Below, piece after piece: positions 10,017-20,355 of a DNA stretch of 64,000 bases. Position 1 is the first letter of the stretch. The number at the start of each line of letters is the position of its first letter. The notes beneath the pieces are model-generated. The model was not told the origin of the DNA, did no database searches, and worked only from the letters and a program-made list of their open reading frames with translations. Made by a program: the position numbers and the translations under genes. The stretch is from Arion vulgaris (taxonomy: Eukaryota; Mollusca; Gastropoda; Stylommatophora; Arionidae), in the NCBI GenBank assembly GCA_020796225.1, contig CM036768.1, positions 37,465,289 through 37,529,288 of the forward strand, given 5' to 3'.

Positions 10017-10204
10017 CACCAGAGTAAAGCAAGTTTCTGAATTCAAATATTTAGGCAGTATTTTCACAGAGGACGGAAAACTCGATAGACAAATAGAGAC
10101 AAGGTGTCAAAAAGCAAATGCAGTGACCTACCAGCTGGCACCATTACTACAACACCCAAAGATCAAGATGGAAGTGAAAAGACAGATGATAAAAGTATTT
10201 TCCT
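10017..10204 (+). pseudogene. L3 LINE reverse transcriptase fragment, continuation
   Basis: The RT-distal region resumes after the SINE: VSEFKYLGSIFTEDGKLDRQ, then ETRCQKANAVTYQLAPLL and VKRQMIKVF, the standard block following the palm domain in this LINE type. It breaks off at about 10204, where an unrelated RNase H LINE begins, before the C-terminal CLRKAVNKTRRD region that the copy at 59030 has. Confidence 0.8.
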
Positions 10205-10905
10205 GGTTATGTATCTATTATTCTTGAGGCCCTGTTGAATGACATCATCAATGATACAGATGTGGTTATTTACACCGATGATTCAGTCATTCGCCAACAA
10301 CGCTGTGCGTGGGCTTTTTCAGCACGCTCAGGAGGAAAAATAATAATAGGCCAGTGGGGACTACGCAACAACCACAAGTAGTTTGACAATGGAGGTTCGG
10401 GCGGTTACGGAGACGGTGAAATGGTTGGCATCTCACAACTACTCTCGTGTTTTCATACTCAGTGACTCAATGAGCATGATTCGTAAAATCGAATCAGGAA
10501 TGGTGAGACGTAACTGGGTGGAGGTACTAGCGCAGACAATGATCAGAGAAATCACCTTCATTTTTGTCCCTGGGCTTTCAGGAGTTAGGGGTAATCAACG
10601 AGCTGATAGATTGGCTGGTTTGGCTACAATATCTGAGGGAACAGCCATGCATCGAAATGACAATCTTCACGCATTGAGAAAACCCGAACAGAGGAGTGTC
10701 AGGGTTGTGAATTCCACTAGCTGACCAGATTGAGAGAGATCGGTGTCAATATTGGTGCAGCCCAAAGAGAACCACATACTAAATATGCCAATAGATTGAT
10801 TAATCAACATCGAACTGGCGTGTTGGGCCGCTGGACTCTGCTGGATTTGCTGAGGCGGAGATCGGAGCACCTATGGACATGTCCGGGGTGCTATGGTAAG
10901 TATAC
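10205..10905 (+). pseudogene. L7 LINE: RNase H domain and C-terminal tail
   Basis: Two frames joined by a shift near 10375 give an RNase H fold: VVIYTDDSVIRQQ (first Asp of the active site; families usually have TDGS), MEVRAVTETVKWLASH (Glu), VFILSDSMSMIRKIE (second Asp) and SGVRGNQRADRLAG (last Asp). The usual PGHAG has become PGLSG. The tail, again frameshifted, ends in RRRSEHLWTCPGCYG, a short cysteine motif. RNase H in such LINEs removes RNA from the cDNA hybrid. RT and endonuclease are absent, so this is a dead 3' fragment. Confidence 0.75.
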
Positions 10906-10952
10906 AGGTAGGTATACAGGTAGGTATACAGGTAGGTAGACAGGTAGGTAGG
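10895..10952. repeat. (aggtaggtatac)n microsatellite
   Basis: Short aggtaggtatac / aggtaggtagac units directly after the L7 tail. Confidence 0.85.
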
Positions 10953-10981
10953 TACGCAGTTATATATGCATGTAGAATAGT

Positions 10982-11092
10982 GAGAGATATCCCCAACACC
11001 AGGATCAGTGTCTCATGTAGTCCAATCAAGTAACGCGAGAGATATCCCCAACACCAGGATCAGTGTCTCATGTAGTAAAACCAAGTAACGCG
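10982..11092. repeat. 55-bp tandem duplication
   Basis: Two adjacent copies begin with gagagatatccccaacacca at 10982 and 11037, differing at a few positions near the end of the unit. Confidence 0.85.
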
Positions 11093-11289
11093 TGCACATT
11101 GTACTTTTTTTTTAAAAGGAAGGGATTAAGGTGTACAAGTTGTCCTAGAACTAAACATCTCACCAGCTAAACAAACAATAAATGAACTCAACAAACAACT
11201 GCCACGCTAAACATCTTATCAGTTGAACAAACAATCAACAAACTAAACATCCCACCATCTAAATAATACATTTTTTTCTCTTATTTGAA

Positions 11290-11532
11290 CTCTATATATA
11301 TCGATCACTTGCTATCTACGCTGTGTGATCTGTATATGATAGGAGCATAAAAGCGATTGTTCGTTGTGCCAGTTATGCGCCTACAAGTAGGCCAGCACAT
11401 CCAATGTCTGAGACTCTTTTCATTTACTAGGTAGCTTCCTAGGCCCCAACCTCAGTCGCCTCTTACAACATGCCTTGTAGTTCGCAGTGGTACTATTTGT
11501 TGCTTCCTTTTCGGGTCTCGGCAGCACATGTA
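11290..11532 (-). mobile_element. SINE-V copy
   Basis: Minus-strand copy. The plus strand carries cgcctcttacaacatgcctt (complement of the core), the cctacaagtaggccagcaca block and the gatcacttgctatc 3' part, in the same order as about 15 other copies here. Confidence 0.75.
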
Positions 11533-11544
11533 CGTAAATAACAC

Positions 11545-12185
11545 AAACATGCTGGACTCAAACCTCAGAGTTTCCACGACATATGATCACTAGCGTAGCA
11601 AGCTATCAGCTTCACTATCGGATCCCACCTCTGACATCCTGTGACAGTTAGTATATTCTGCCACACTCACGTACTTCAAGAGAAACATTCACACCCCAAT
11701 TTCTCACTTCAAACATTATATAATTCCAATCTCTGTATTGCCGTTAGACACAAGAAATTGCCATGTATCCATAGTTCAAACATCTGAGACACTTCAACGT
11801 TGAAACTGTCTCATTAAAACACTCTTAAAGACCATATAACCGACAATCGAAGCAATGTACATATTTGCCAGGATCCAGATAAAAGGGACGGGATCAATTT
11901 GTTAAGCTGAAGACATCACTTCACACAACACGAGAACCTTTATGTAGTTAAAAAAAATCTAGACAGACTGAAAGATATAGAAGAAAGAATATTTATAACT
12001 GGTTTTTCTACTTCTTTTCACATCATCTTGTTGATTAACACATTGACTGTAATTACCGCAGCCAGCGCCGGGTTGGTTTTCCCATTTGGCCATGTGTCGC
12101 TGACTACGCGATGATTTGTTTTATTGTCAAATTAGCTATAATTTCATTTTTAACGTTTAGATTTAATTTCTGTAGATTTATACAT
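11545..12185. other. No recognisable feature
   Basis: Unique-looking AT-rich sequence. Short open frames only, no repeats or RNA genes seen. Confidence 0.5.
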
Positions 12186-12189
12186 ATTT

Positions 12190-12565
12190 TATAGTGCTAT
12201 CTTCATTTCTCTTCTTCTTCTTTTGTCGTTACACTGCTATCGGGTTGTTGCCAAGTTCCGTGGTTTTCTGTTTTTGTCTTACGCTGTTCTGGTAGCTTGG
12301 GTGATTGCTATTTTTGCTCTTTGCCAGGATTCTGCTCTGCCATCTAACCGTCTTTTTCGTGGTCTTCCTCTCGCCTTCTTTCCCGATGTTCTGTTTTAGA
12401 AGACTTTGTACACTGTGGAGTTTGGATGCATTCTAATTAATCGGCCGAACCACATCATTCTATGTTTCTCAATGTAATTGAAGCAAGGTTCTGTGCCAGC
12501 TTTCTTTCTTATGCAGATGTTGGTGACTGTCTTTTCTGGTGTTGTTTGTAACTTTTCACAGGCAG
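12190..12565 (-). mobile_element. L3-type LINE C-terminal fragment
   Basis: Minus-strand reading with several frame changes gives a TSGKKARGRPRKR block and a preceding MWFGRLIRMHPN block, the 'WFGHLxRM ... RGRPRKRW' C-terminus of RTE-like LINEs. It resembles 42340-42760 more closely than the other L3 copies. Confidence 0.55.
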
Positions 12566-12586
12566 CGCATTTCACATGTAGTTATT

Positions 12587-12812
12587 TTATGTGACTGCAC
12601 TTTGCCCATTGTCCATGTTTGACTCTGGTAACACAAATAAGGCTATGCAAGAAGCTAATCGTATTTTCTCTATTCTTATTCTGACATCTCCATCCATTTC
12701 TAGACTTTGGTTTACATTGCTGTACATGTATGCGTATGATTCTACCTCTTGAAGTGATATTTTACCCGGAGATATAGAATTGTTGACGTTTGGTTGGTTA
12801 ATTTTCACTATC
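12587..12812 (-). mobile_element. LINE RT-distal fragment
   Basis: The minus frame 12808-12587 contains LQEVESYAYMYSNVNQSLEM then DGDVRIRIEKIRLAS, the segment that follows the RT palm in many LINEs (QVxxYxYLGxxxN). It is 73 codons and isolated; the neighbouring piece at 12815 belongs to a separate insertion ending in an (att)n tail. Confidence 0.55.
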
Positions 12813-13185
12813 TTTGTTATTATTATTCTTCTCTTCCATCATTTACTTCTTTATAGAAGTGTTGGAGGTGAAACGTAGTGATCTTGTGTGCTTGTTTTAA
12901 GGCACTTTGTAAGGTGATATTCATTTTCTTAAGGCTGTTCTTGATGCCGTCGCTCCATCTTTGCGTGGTCTTTCTTGCTTTGTACTCATTATACTTTTTC
13001 TGTGTGGCTCTCTGTGTTAGGCGATACCAGGGCATTCTGGTCAGGTGTCCAAACCGTTCAATCTGTTGTTCTTTTATGAATTGCATGACTGGTTTCACAC
13101 CCAGTCTTCTTCTGATTTCTTAATTTTCTGTGTTGTTCACTATATAAGTCCCTCTGTTCCTCCATGCTGTTCGACAATTTCAGAT
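12813..13185 (-). mobile_element. L3-type LINE C-terminal fragment
   Basis: The minus frame 13098-12823 reads VMQFIKEQQIERFGHLTRMP, then ATQKKYNEYKARKTTQRWSD. It is a clear sister of the better preserved copy at 44880-45322. A gttattattattc 3' tail lies at 12815-12828. The RGRPRKRW motif has decayed to RKTTQRW. Confidence 0.7.
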
Positions 13186-13204
13186 TATACTTATAGTAAT
13201 AGAT

Positions 13205-13330
13205 GGAAGCCTCTGTGGCGTGGCGGTAATGTGCTTGCCTCTCTATCTAAAGATAACTAGTTCGTTCCCTGAGTGGAACAATATGAATACTGTTTCAAAG
13301 AATCCTTATATCAATTAAGGTGAAAATACA
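13205..13330 (+). mobile_element. tRNA-derived SINE head, fragment
   Basis: cctctgtggcgtggcggtaa resembles box A, and agttcgttccctgagtgg lies at the box B spacing. No paired acceptor stem is visible, so a tRNA gene is unlikely. Confidence 0.4.
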
Positions 13331-13631
13331 TGGAGCAAAATTTCTCAGAGTACGAATAGAGCACACACACAATATTGAGAAAATATATCGAAATAAAGTT
13401 TAACATTTATGAAGCACACTTGGGGAACTAGGTTCAGACATTGTAGAACATATCCTACATACATGTTAGCTCTTCAGGCAAAGACATTGAGAAAATATGA
13501 TCTACCGAGATCTTAGCAAAGAGAATAAAATTAATCGCTATAAAATTGACATTAGACCAGTTCAGCTTAATGAAAGAGAGTGTAGAGAATGATAATAATG
13601 GATGCTGGGAGAATTTCTACGATCCACATTC

Positions 13632-14000
13632 ACTTACACTTAGATTCTCTAAGATTCATATTATCCGTCTCTCAGATTCTCTAAGATTCACATTATCCGT
13701 CTCTCAGATTCTATGATTCACATTATCCTTCGCTCAGATTCTCTAAGATTCACATTATCTTTCTCTCAGATTCTCTAAGATTCACATTATCTTTCTCTCA
13801 GATTCTCTAAGATTCACATTATTCTTCGCTCAGATTCTCTAAGATTCACATTATCTTTCGCTCATATTCTCTAAGATTCACATTATCCTTCGCTCAGATT
13901 CTCTAAGATTTACATTATCTTTCGCTCAGATTCTCTGAGATTCACATTATCCTTCTCTCAGATTCTCTAAGATTCACATTATCCTTCGCTAATATTCTCA
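13632..14000. repeat. 32-bp tandem array, about 11 copies
   Basis: ctctaagattcacattatct recurs every 32 bp (for example 13741 and 13773), with cttcgct/tttctct variants. It is followed to about 14150 by a looser array of 'ctcaacatctcc ... tcatattcc' units. Confidence 0.9.
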
Positions 14001-14174
14001 TGGACTTACCATTCTTCTGAACTCATATTCCCTTCACTTAACATCTCCTAGACTCCATATTCCCCTCACTCAACATCTCCGGGACTCATATTCCCCTTCA
14101 CTCAACATCTCCAGGACTAATTTTCCCTCTTCACTCAACATCTCATGAATTCATATTCCTACCTCACTCAGCAA

Positions 14175-14730
14175 CTCTGGACTATATGGCCTTTTTTGGT
14201 TTTACAATCAATTGGCAAGTGGTTTACTGTGACAACTTCAGAGTTTTTTTCTTTTTCTCTTTTGTCTTACAGCTCATCCCTGAGTCTCTTTTCAAAAGAT
14301 TCTGCACCTTTGAGTAATGTTGTTTTCCATATAATTCGATCAGCAGCCAGTTGTTCCCATTTTCTGAGACCTATAGAAAAGTAATTCATTGAGGCCTTGC
14401 AGACATCTTTGTATCTGAGCAGGGGTCTGCCTTGTTCCTCATTCTCTTCGAAAGTTCACAGAACAATACTTGTTTCGGCATGCGGCAATTGTCCATTCTT
14501 CGCAAATGCCCAAGCCATCTTAGTCTTCTAGTACTGAGCATCTCCATGATTGAAGGAAAGTTTGCATGTTGCAGTACTTCAGAGTTGGTTATCTTGTCGT
14601 ACCACATGATGTTCATAATCTTGCGGAAACATCGAAAGTGAAAGATGTTAAGAGTCCTCTCTTGCCTTGAGCAGATTGTCCATGTTTCTGAGCCATTTAG
14701 TAAAGCATATTGTAGAGACATATAGTACTC
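14175..14730 (-). mobile_element. L4 LINE C-terminal region
   Basis: The minus frame 14721-14386 reads LLNGSETWTICSRQERTLNI, then IMWYDKITNSEVLQHANFPS, then RRLRWLGHLRRMDNCRMPKQ, the widespread C-terminus of a second LINE group. Its 3' part continues to about 14175 with stops. Related pieces are at 19190-19625 (minus) and 17268-17525 (plus). No RT domain is present. Confidence 0.75.
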
Positions 14731-14935
14731 ACCTACTAAACAGGTCTATATTGAAGAAGACGTACTCCCCATTGTCGAAGTTCAGCTCATGTGCTTTGAT
14801 CATAATCTCTCTCACAGAGTCGGGACTTGCACATAGAACCACAACTGAAAGAAATATAGTAAGTAATAATGAACTTTTCGTTATACAGTTTTTCGGTTAA
14901 CGGATCACTAAGAGGTTAGATAATCCAATTTATGC

Positions 14936-14941
14936 AGCAGC

Positions 14942-14973
<32 letters not shown>

Positions 14974-14993
14974 TAGCAGCAGCAGCAGCAGTA
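14936..14993. repeat. (cag)n microsatellite with tag interruptions
   Basis: About 19 triplets, mostly cag, with single tag triplets at intervals. Confidence 0.95.
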
Positions 14994-15016
14994 CTCTTTC
15001 TCATATTGGTTCATTT

Positions 15017-15515
15017 TTAGATCATCTTCGATATCATCTTCAATATCATCTTCAATATCATCTTCAATATCATCTTCTTCTTATCTTCAATATCATCTTC
15101 AATATCATCTTCCATATCATCTTCGATATCATCTTCAATATCATCTTAAATATCATCTTCAATATCATCTTCAATATCATCTTCTTCTTATCTTCAATAT
15201 CATCTTCGATATCATCTTCAATATCATCTTCTTCTTATCTTTAATATCATCTTCGATATCATCTTCGATATCATCTTCAATATCATCTTCTTCTTATCTT
15301 CAATATCATCTTCAATATCACCTTCAATATCATCTTCAATATCATCTTCAATATCATCTTCAATATCACCTTCAATATCATCTCATATCATCTTCAATAT
15401 CATCTTCAATATCATCTTCAATATCATCTTCAATATCATCTTCTTCTTATCTTCAATATCATCTTCGATATCATCTTCGATATCATCTTCAATATTTTCT
15501 TCTTCTTCTTCTTAG
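15017..15515. repeat. 12-bp array (atcttcaatatc)n with longer blocks
   Basis: About 500 bp of atcttcaatatc / atcttcgatatc, broken by cttcttcttat modules at roughly regular intervals, so a higher-order period is superimposed. Many gatatc and aatatc hexamers make it locally palindromic. Confidence 0.9.
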
Positions 15516-16030
15516 CGTTCTTTCTTTGCAACCGATTTGATTGTTTTTATTGGGATATATAATTGATCTTTGACAAAAGCGACTGTACTTTATACTCCTG
15601 AGTCCCTACGTGTGTATGGTAGTATACACGTGTAGGTCAGGGCTTCCGTTTCTGTCCTCAGCGAAATGTTTTGAGTCTGTCTCCCCCCACACTTTCCCAT
15701 CCTTCATGTATTCATTGTTATTTAACGATCATTATTTGCCCTATATTTGGGCTTTGTGGAGTATGTCTCCACTGTGCGCCTTTTCTGACTATGTGAGGTC
15801 GTTCCAGATAAGAAACATTCTCAACCATTATGGACACATGGGTGTATCACTAGCGATCAATTTTAGGCTATCCTCAATATGATTACAGAACGTTTAGTTT
15901 TGTCAGTTTAAGATGGATTATTGTTTCCAAAAGTGAAATAAAAAAAAACTGTTTCTGGACTGATATTGGGCACCATAGGTAGATTGTAGTGATATGACAT
16001 AGGTGATAGGTATATTGTGGTGATATGGTG
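15516..16030. other. No recognisable feature
   Basis: AT-rich sequence with one 90-codon open frame (15610-15882) that shows no known domain and no repeat similarity. Confidence 0.45.
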
Positions 16031-16036
16031 GTAGTG

Positions 16037-16072
16037 CAGTGGCGGCTCGTCATTAAGGACCAGTGGGGCTTT
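16037..16072 (-). mobile_element. MITE-1 terminal fragment
   Basis: cagtggcggctcgtcattaa followed by ggaccagtggggc is one end of MITE-1. The rest is missing and a 46-bp array follows directly. Confidence 0.7.
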
Positions 16073-16312
16073 ATGTATACAAGGTATTGGTGTCTGTGTT
16101 AGTGTAATTATTAAGTTATGTATATAAGGTATTGGATGTCTGTGATCGTGTAATTATTAAGTTATGTATATAAGGTATTGGATGTCTGTGATCGTGTAAT
16201 TATTAAGTTATTTATATAAGGTATTGGATGTCTGTGATCGTGTAATTATTAAGTTATGTATATAAGGTATTGGATGTCTGTGATCGTGTAATTATTAAGT
16301 TATTTATATAAA
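16073..16312. repeat. 46-bp tandem array, about 5 copies
   Basis: tgtgatcgtgtaattattaa recurs at 46-bp spacing (16141 and 16187). Copies are nearly identical, so the array is young. Confidence 0.9.
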
Positions 16313-16435
16313 TAAATAATTATGATGGTAGTAATGATCATAATGATGCAAATTGTAGAAGTTCTTCCATTGTAGAAGTAGTGGTATAAGAAGTAGTGGT
16401 AGTAGTGGTAACAGCGATAGTAACGGTAGTTGATC

Positions 16436-16630
16436 GAACCCTAGGGAAAGCTCACCCTAGTAAATCAAAAGCTGACTGAAAACGAACACCCCACCGAAGG
16501 ATAAGCAACTGAGCTCAAATAGGTGCTGAAGGCTGGTGCACGTACATCACGTTCTGATGTTTGGCTGTTTATATATCACAATGAGAATGATTAAAACAGG
16601 CCTAGAACGATCGAAGAAGAAGAAGTAACG
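16436..16630 (+). mobile_element. Divergent SINE with (gaa)n tail
   Basis: Contains agggaaagctcaccctagta, like the 'gggaagctaccctagtaaat' block of SINE-V, but a different middle. It ends in gatcgaagaagaagaag. A distant SINE-V relative is the likeliest reading. Confidence 0.5.
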
Positions 16631-16779
16631 GTAGTGATATAGATAGTGTAGCAGCAGTGGTAGTAGCTGCAGCAGTAACATTAGAAGTAGTATTATTAGT
16701 AACATCAGCAACACCAACACCAGTGCTAAATAATAAACAACAAATCAAGTGGTTCGACCACGTACAGGATTTGTTGCTT

Positions 16780-16985
16780 TTTTCGATCCTGAAGCATTTC
16801 AGTTTTCAGCTCCTCGGCTCGGTGCCATAAACATCGTAACCCTTCGGTTCTGTGTCACGAAAATGGTAAATTTGGAGAACCTGTGGCTTTTCTGCCAGCC
16901 TGCGGAATTGAACCGCACTTACAGGGGGCTTGACACCTGTTGTCCAACGCGCTTCGACACGCAGGGCAGGCGGGCAGAGGATTAT
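16780..16985 (-). mobile_element. SINE-C copy
   Basis: Inverted copy. The plus strand runs from tcgatcctgaagc through ggtgccataaacatcg to gcggaattgaaccgcac (complement of box B) and ends near the complement of box A (gttgtccaacgcgctt). It is the most diverged of five copies. Confidence 0.75.
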
Positions 16986-17129
16986 GTTCCAGCAGTACAC
17001 AACAACAAGCAACGATGAACGCAAAAATATCCCAGGAAGCTGGAAACACTTTACGAGGCGGATATGAAGACACTTGCCATAACTTTTCGCTTACAAGAAA
17101 GCTGAAATGCACACCATGAGTATAGGTAA

Positions 17130-17250
17130 GAATTTGCAATAGTGGCAGTAGCAGTAGTATTAGTAGAAGTAGAAGTAGAAGTAGTTGTATTAGTAGTATT
17201 AGTAGAAGTAATAGCAGTAGTAGTAATATCCTTATAGTAGTAGTAGTTAA
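17130..17250. repeat. (agt)n-rich imperfect microsatellite
   Basis: Runs of agtagt/agaagt triplets; similar triplet-rich sequence also lies at 16370-16425 and 16640-16720. Confidence 0.75.
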
Positions 17251-17267
17251 GTCCTTATGTGGTCACA

Positions 17268-17525
17268 GAGTTGTGTGGAAAGCCAAATTACGAAAGGGCG
17301 CAGAGTTTGTTTGTTTGTTTATTAGGGGATTAAAGCCTCTTTTAGCCGAGGCACGCCCTTTCAACCTAAGGCGAACCTTTTATTGGTTATATCAGAGCGT
17401 GTGGGCCAACAAACATGAAAAATAAGAATTAGGGTCGAGAGTCTTTTGAGAAGAGACTTATATACGAGCTGAACGACACGAGAGAAAAGCGAAAACTCAG
17501 AAGTTGTCACAGTAAAACACTTGCC
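17268..17525 (+). mobile_element. L4 LINE C-terminus, split by an insertion
   Basis: Plus-strand copy of the L4 end. Before the interruption it encodes RVVWKAKLRKGAE and after it SFEKRLIYELNDTREKRKLR, then SCHSKTLAN and stop, matching the uninterrupted minus-strand copy at 19207-19400 nearly residue for residue. Confidence 0.8.
17307..17437. mobile_element. 131-bp insertion with agagt duplications
   Basis: It interrupts the L4 sequence exactly between two agagt copies (17302-17306 and 17438-17442). It begins with ttgtttgtttgttta and contains no coding sequence. Its class is unknown; a SINE fragment with an inverted (caaa)n-type tail is possible. Confidence 0.65.
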
Positions 17526-17761
17526 AATTGACCATCTGTAAGGACGAAAAAGACCATATAATATGGTCACCAGTTGGGACAAGAAAACGTGGAAGACCTA
17601 AGACCACTCTTCGAAGAACAATCCTACAAGAAAGTAAACTATTGGGATGTAAAACCATACGAGATCTCCAACTGCTGGCAAAGAACCGCATTATATGGAG
17701 ATCTAAAACCATCTGTGCCGCCTTTGACACGAAAGGAACAAACAAACTAACCAACCAATAA
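17526..17761 (+). mobile_element. LINE C-terminal fragment (KRGRPKTTLRRT type)
   Basis: A 77-codon plus frame: RKRGRPKTTLRRTILQESKL, then LQLLAKNRIIWRSKTICAAF, then DTKGTNKLTNQ and stop. This is a LINE C-terminus distinct from L4, fused directly to the L4 stop region at about 17525. Confidence 0.65.
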
Positions 17762-17895
17762 CAATATGTTTTTGTACTTAGTAAAACTACAGTACTTTGT
17801 TTTTACGTATTTCGCCATTGCTACATAGTTGTACTGCAACCTTCCCTTATATCATTGCTACATAGTTGTACTGCAACCTTCCCTTATATCTATCA
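17762..17895 (+). repeat. PLE terminal-repeat fragment with 38-bp internal duplication
   Basis: Shares the aaaactacagtactttgttt and tttcgccattgctacatag blocks with the PLE ends at 34755-34870 and 40735-40810. A 38-bp piece (attgctacatagttgtactg ...) is repeated in tandem here. No PLE coding sequence is adjacent. Confidence 0.65.
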
Positions 17896-18640
17896 TATTT
17901 CCATAATAACACGTTTATAAATCATTTTTTGGTAAACAATTGATAACAATAATAATACAACTAACAATAACAAAATACCTATAAAAGGAAATAAGAAAAA
18001 TAGAAAAATATAATGGACAGCAATTTAATTTGTTTGTCTTCAAGTCTGAAATTGAAAAGACTAAAAACTTTGGCAGAAACAGAATTTAATCCGAGACCAT
18101 TTTATTTTTATGTCCCAGATTAATATTACTTTGACAGTTCGACAACATTTTCTGGGTTTGTTTTCTCCAAACAAGACAGTCCCAGTTTTCATTGAATCAC
18201 TATCTAGAATTAGAACTAACAACGAACAAAACAGCACTGAATAATAAGAGTTGACATTTTGTAGCGAGAATCAAACATCTTAGGATTGACTCTAGACAAA
18301 AAAGCAAATGTTATCCTAGTCAAATGATTGTAGGCTTGTCTTAAGTCAAACCGACTTTAATCAAGGTATCAAATTTGCGTTGTACTAAAATCCATCATTT
18401 CTGGCGTTGTGCAAGTAGAACTGGATATCAGTGGGGGGAGGGGACGGCCGCAGTGTGGAGTGGGCTTAACCAGTGATCTATTTTTCACCCTTCGCCCCCA
18501 GGAAGGCATAGGTCCTCACCCAAGGCCTTCCAAGCCCGCCTATCCAAGGCCATCTTTTCCAGATCTCCTCCATGCACGGTCCTTCTTCTTCATCGGGTGG
18601 TGAGCTATGAATTTTCCTGGTTGTGGTTTCTATAGCTATC
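17896..18640. other. No recognisable feature
   Basis: AT-rich sequence followed by a GC-richer stretch at 18415-18600 containing a 64-codon open frame without recognisable domains. Confidence 0.45.
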
Positions 18641-18654
18641 TAGTGTTTTTTTTA

Positions 18655-18787
18655 CAGGGTGGGATAGCTAGCCCAACCTCCTTAGGCGCCTCTTACGACA
18701 TGCGTGGCAGGTAACAGTGGTTCTATTCTTTACACCCTAATTTGGCCCCTGTAACCACTCGTGTGTTATACCGGTCACGTTTTTATA
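18655..18787 (-). mobile_element. SINE-V variant (A2), truncated
   Basis: Minus-strand 5' part: the complement reads a tRNA-like head near gtaccac/gagtggttacag, then ggtgtaaagaatagaaccac and cgtaagaggcgcctaaggag. This is the variant also seen at 30046, 53287 and 55795. Confidence 0.65.
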
Positions 18788-18844
18788 GGATAGTGATAAC
18801 ATGGGAGCCAGCATTAATGATACCTTACTACATCTGTTGAGAGC

Positions 18845-19110
18845 TGCAGTTGCGCAGTTGTTAGTGAACTCGCTGTTTATGGTAATGGTCCGGATTCAAT
18901 TCTACAATGGACATGAAGTATTTTTCCGACAGTTACGGCTCTCAGGTCAACCCAGTCTCAACTGGTACCAGGAAAATCACTGGGAAGTAAAGACGGCCGG
19001 CGTAATGTTGACCACATCACCCCTCGTGTGCAGACAGTCAATGAAAAATATGGACCCAACACCGTATTAACCTATATGCGGTGAGATATGAAAAGGGGTT
19101 CTTTTACCTT
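18845..19110 (+). mobile_element. SINE-B copy
   Basis: Best preserved SINE-B: tRNA-like head gcagttgcgcagttgttagt with gtccggattcaattct at the box B spacing, then the tacggctctcaggtcaaccc body and the gtaatgttgaccacatcacc block. Coding frames within it are incidental. Confidence 0.7.
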
Positions 19111-19189
19111 TTCTTCCTTTTATTTCTACATCTGTTGGGAGAGACTGAATACCTATGTGTCATCCTATAGTGCTATATATATGGCCTTT

Positions 19190-19625
19190 TTCGTCTTTAC
19201 AGACGGTCAATTGGCAAGTGTTTTACTGTGACAACTTCTGAGTTTTCGCTTTTCTCTCTTGTCGTTCAACTCATACATAAGTCTCTTCTCAAAAGACTCT
19301 GCGCCCTTTCGTAATTTGGCTTTCCACACAACTCTGTCATCAGCTAGTTTTTCCCATGTGCTGGGATCTATAGAAAAAGTTTTCATTGAGGCTTTGCAGA
19401 CATCTTTATATCTGAGCAGTGGTCTGCCCTGGTGCCTCTTTACCTCCGAAAGTTCACATAACAACATTTGTTTTGGTATGCGATAAGTTTCCATTCTTCT
19501 CACATGCCCCAACCATCTTAGTCGTCTACTGCTGAGCATGCCCCTGATGGAAGGCAGGTTTGCACGTTGCAGTACTTCAGAGTTGGTTATCTTGTCGTAC
19601 CACCTGATGCTATAACGTCGATCCA
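19190..19625 (-). mobile_element. L4 LINE C-terminal region, open frame
   Basis: The minus frame 19668-19207 is open across the fragment: IRWYDKITNSEVLQRANLPS, RRLRWLGHVRRMETYRIPKQ, GRPLLRYKDVCKASMKTFSI, then WKAKLRKGAESFEKRLMYEL and a natural stop at SCHSKTLAN. The LINE ends near 19625; the first residues of the frame come from flanking DNA. Only about 135 residues of a protein normally near 1000 remain. Confidence 0.8.
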
Positions 19626-19897
19626 ATAACCAATAACCAATAACCACCAATAGTCCATGAAATAACATCTAGTTGGAAGTTCTAGTTAGAGAAACAGAGG
19701 GTGGTGAGTTTTTTAATTGGTTCCAAATGCACGATCATCTTACGTAAACAAAGTTCTGAGAAATCATTAATTTCTCATTTGTCAAATTTGTTTATTGGTT
19801 CCGCCTTTTAAACTCAACGGCGGAAGAAATTGAATGACAGTCGAAGTACGGCAACGCAAACACCATTTGACCTAACACTTATTATTTTCTTCATAGA

Positions 19898-19947
19898 GTT
19901 ATCTTATCTTATCTTATCTTATCTTATCTTATCTTATCTTATCTTAA
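19898..19947. repeat. (cttat)n pentanucleotide microsatellite
   Basis: Nine to ten perfect ttatc units. They lie at the 3' end of the adjacent minus-strand LINE and may be its tail. Confidence 0.95.
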
Positions 19948-20330
19948 CCACATTTGCAGTGAAGCGTCGTGGGGAGAGTTAGTTTTATCTTGTGCCAGGT
20001 GTGTTGCGCTTGACGTTGTCAGTCCATGCTTTCGCAGGGAATCTGAGATGTTAACTATCCATCGTGTTCTTGGTCTGCCTCGTGCTCTGCGCCCTGAGTG
20101 TCGATTATTGCAGGCACGTAATGGTAGTAAATGTGGTTCCATTCTCATTAGATGACCGAACCACTTGATTCTTTGCTTCTCGATGTACTGTATGCATGGT
20201 ATAGTACCAACGATGCTTCTGATATTCTCGTTTCTCACTCTATCTCTCCTTGTAACGTTGACAGCTTTTCGTAGACATCTCATTTCACATGTTGTAATCG
20301 TTCTTTCTTGTGTCTTAGTCAGGGGCCATA
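19948..20330 (-). mobile_element. L3 RTE-like LINE C-terminal region
   Basis: The minus frame 20283-19939 reads MRCLRKAVNVTRRDRVRNEN, CIQYIEKQRIKWFGHLMRME, RRARGRPRTRWIVNISDSLR, then THLAQDKTN. This is the classic L3 C-terminus with few defects. The (gataa)n run at the 3' side fits an RTE-type tandem tail. Confidence 0.8.
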
Positions 20331-20355
20331 GAGTAATTTACCAATTTGGATATCA

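Noticed and set aside
16749..17139. Overlapping frames on both strands (89, 72 and 94 codons) near 16.9 kb.
   Set aside because: They coincide with a SINE-C copy; the same translations recur at 21,700, 23,400 and 37,600.
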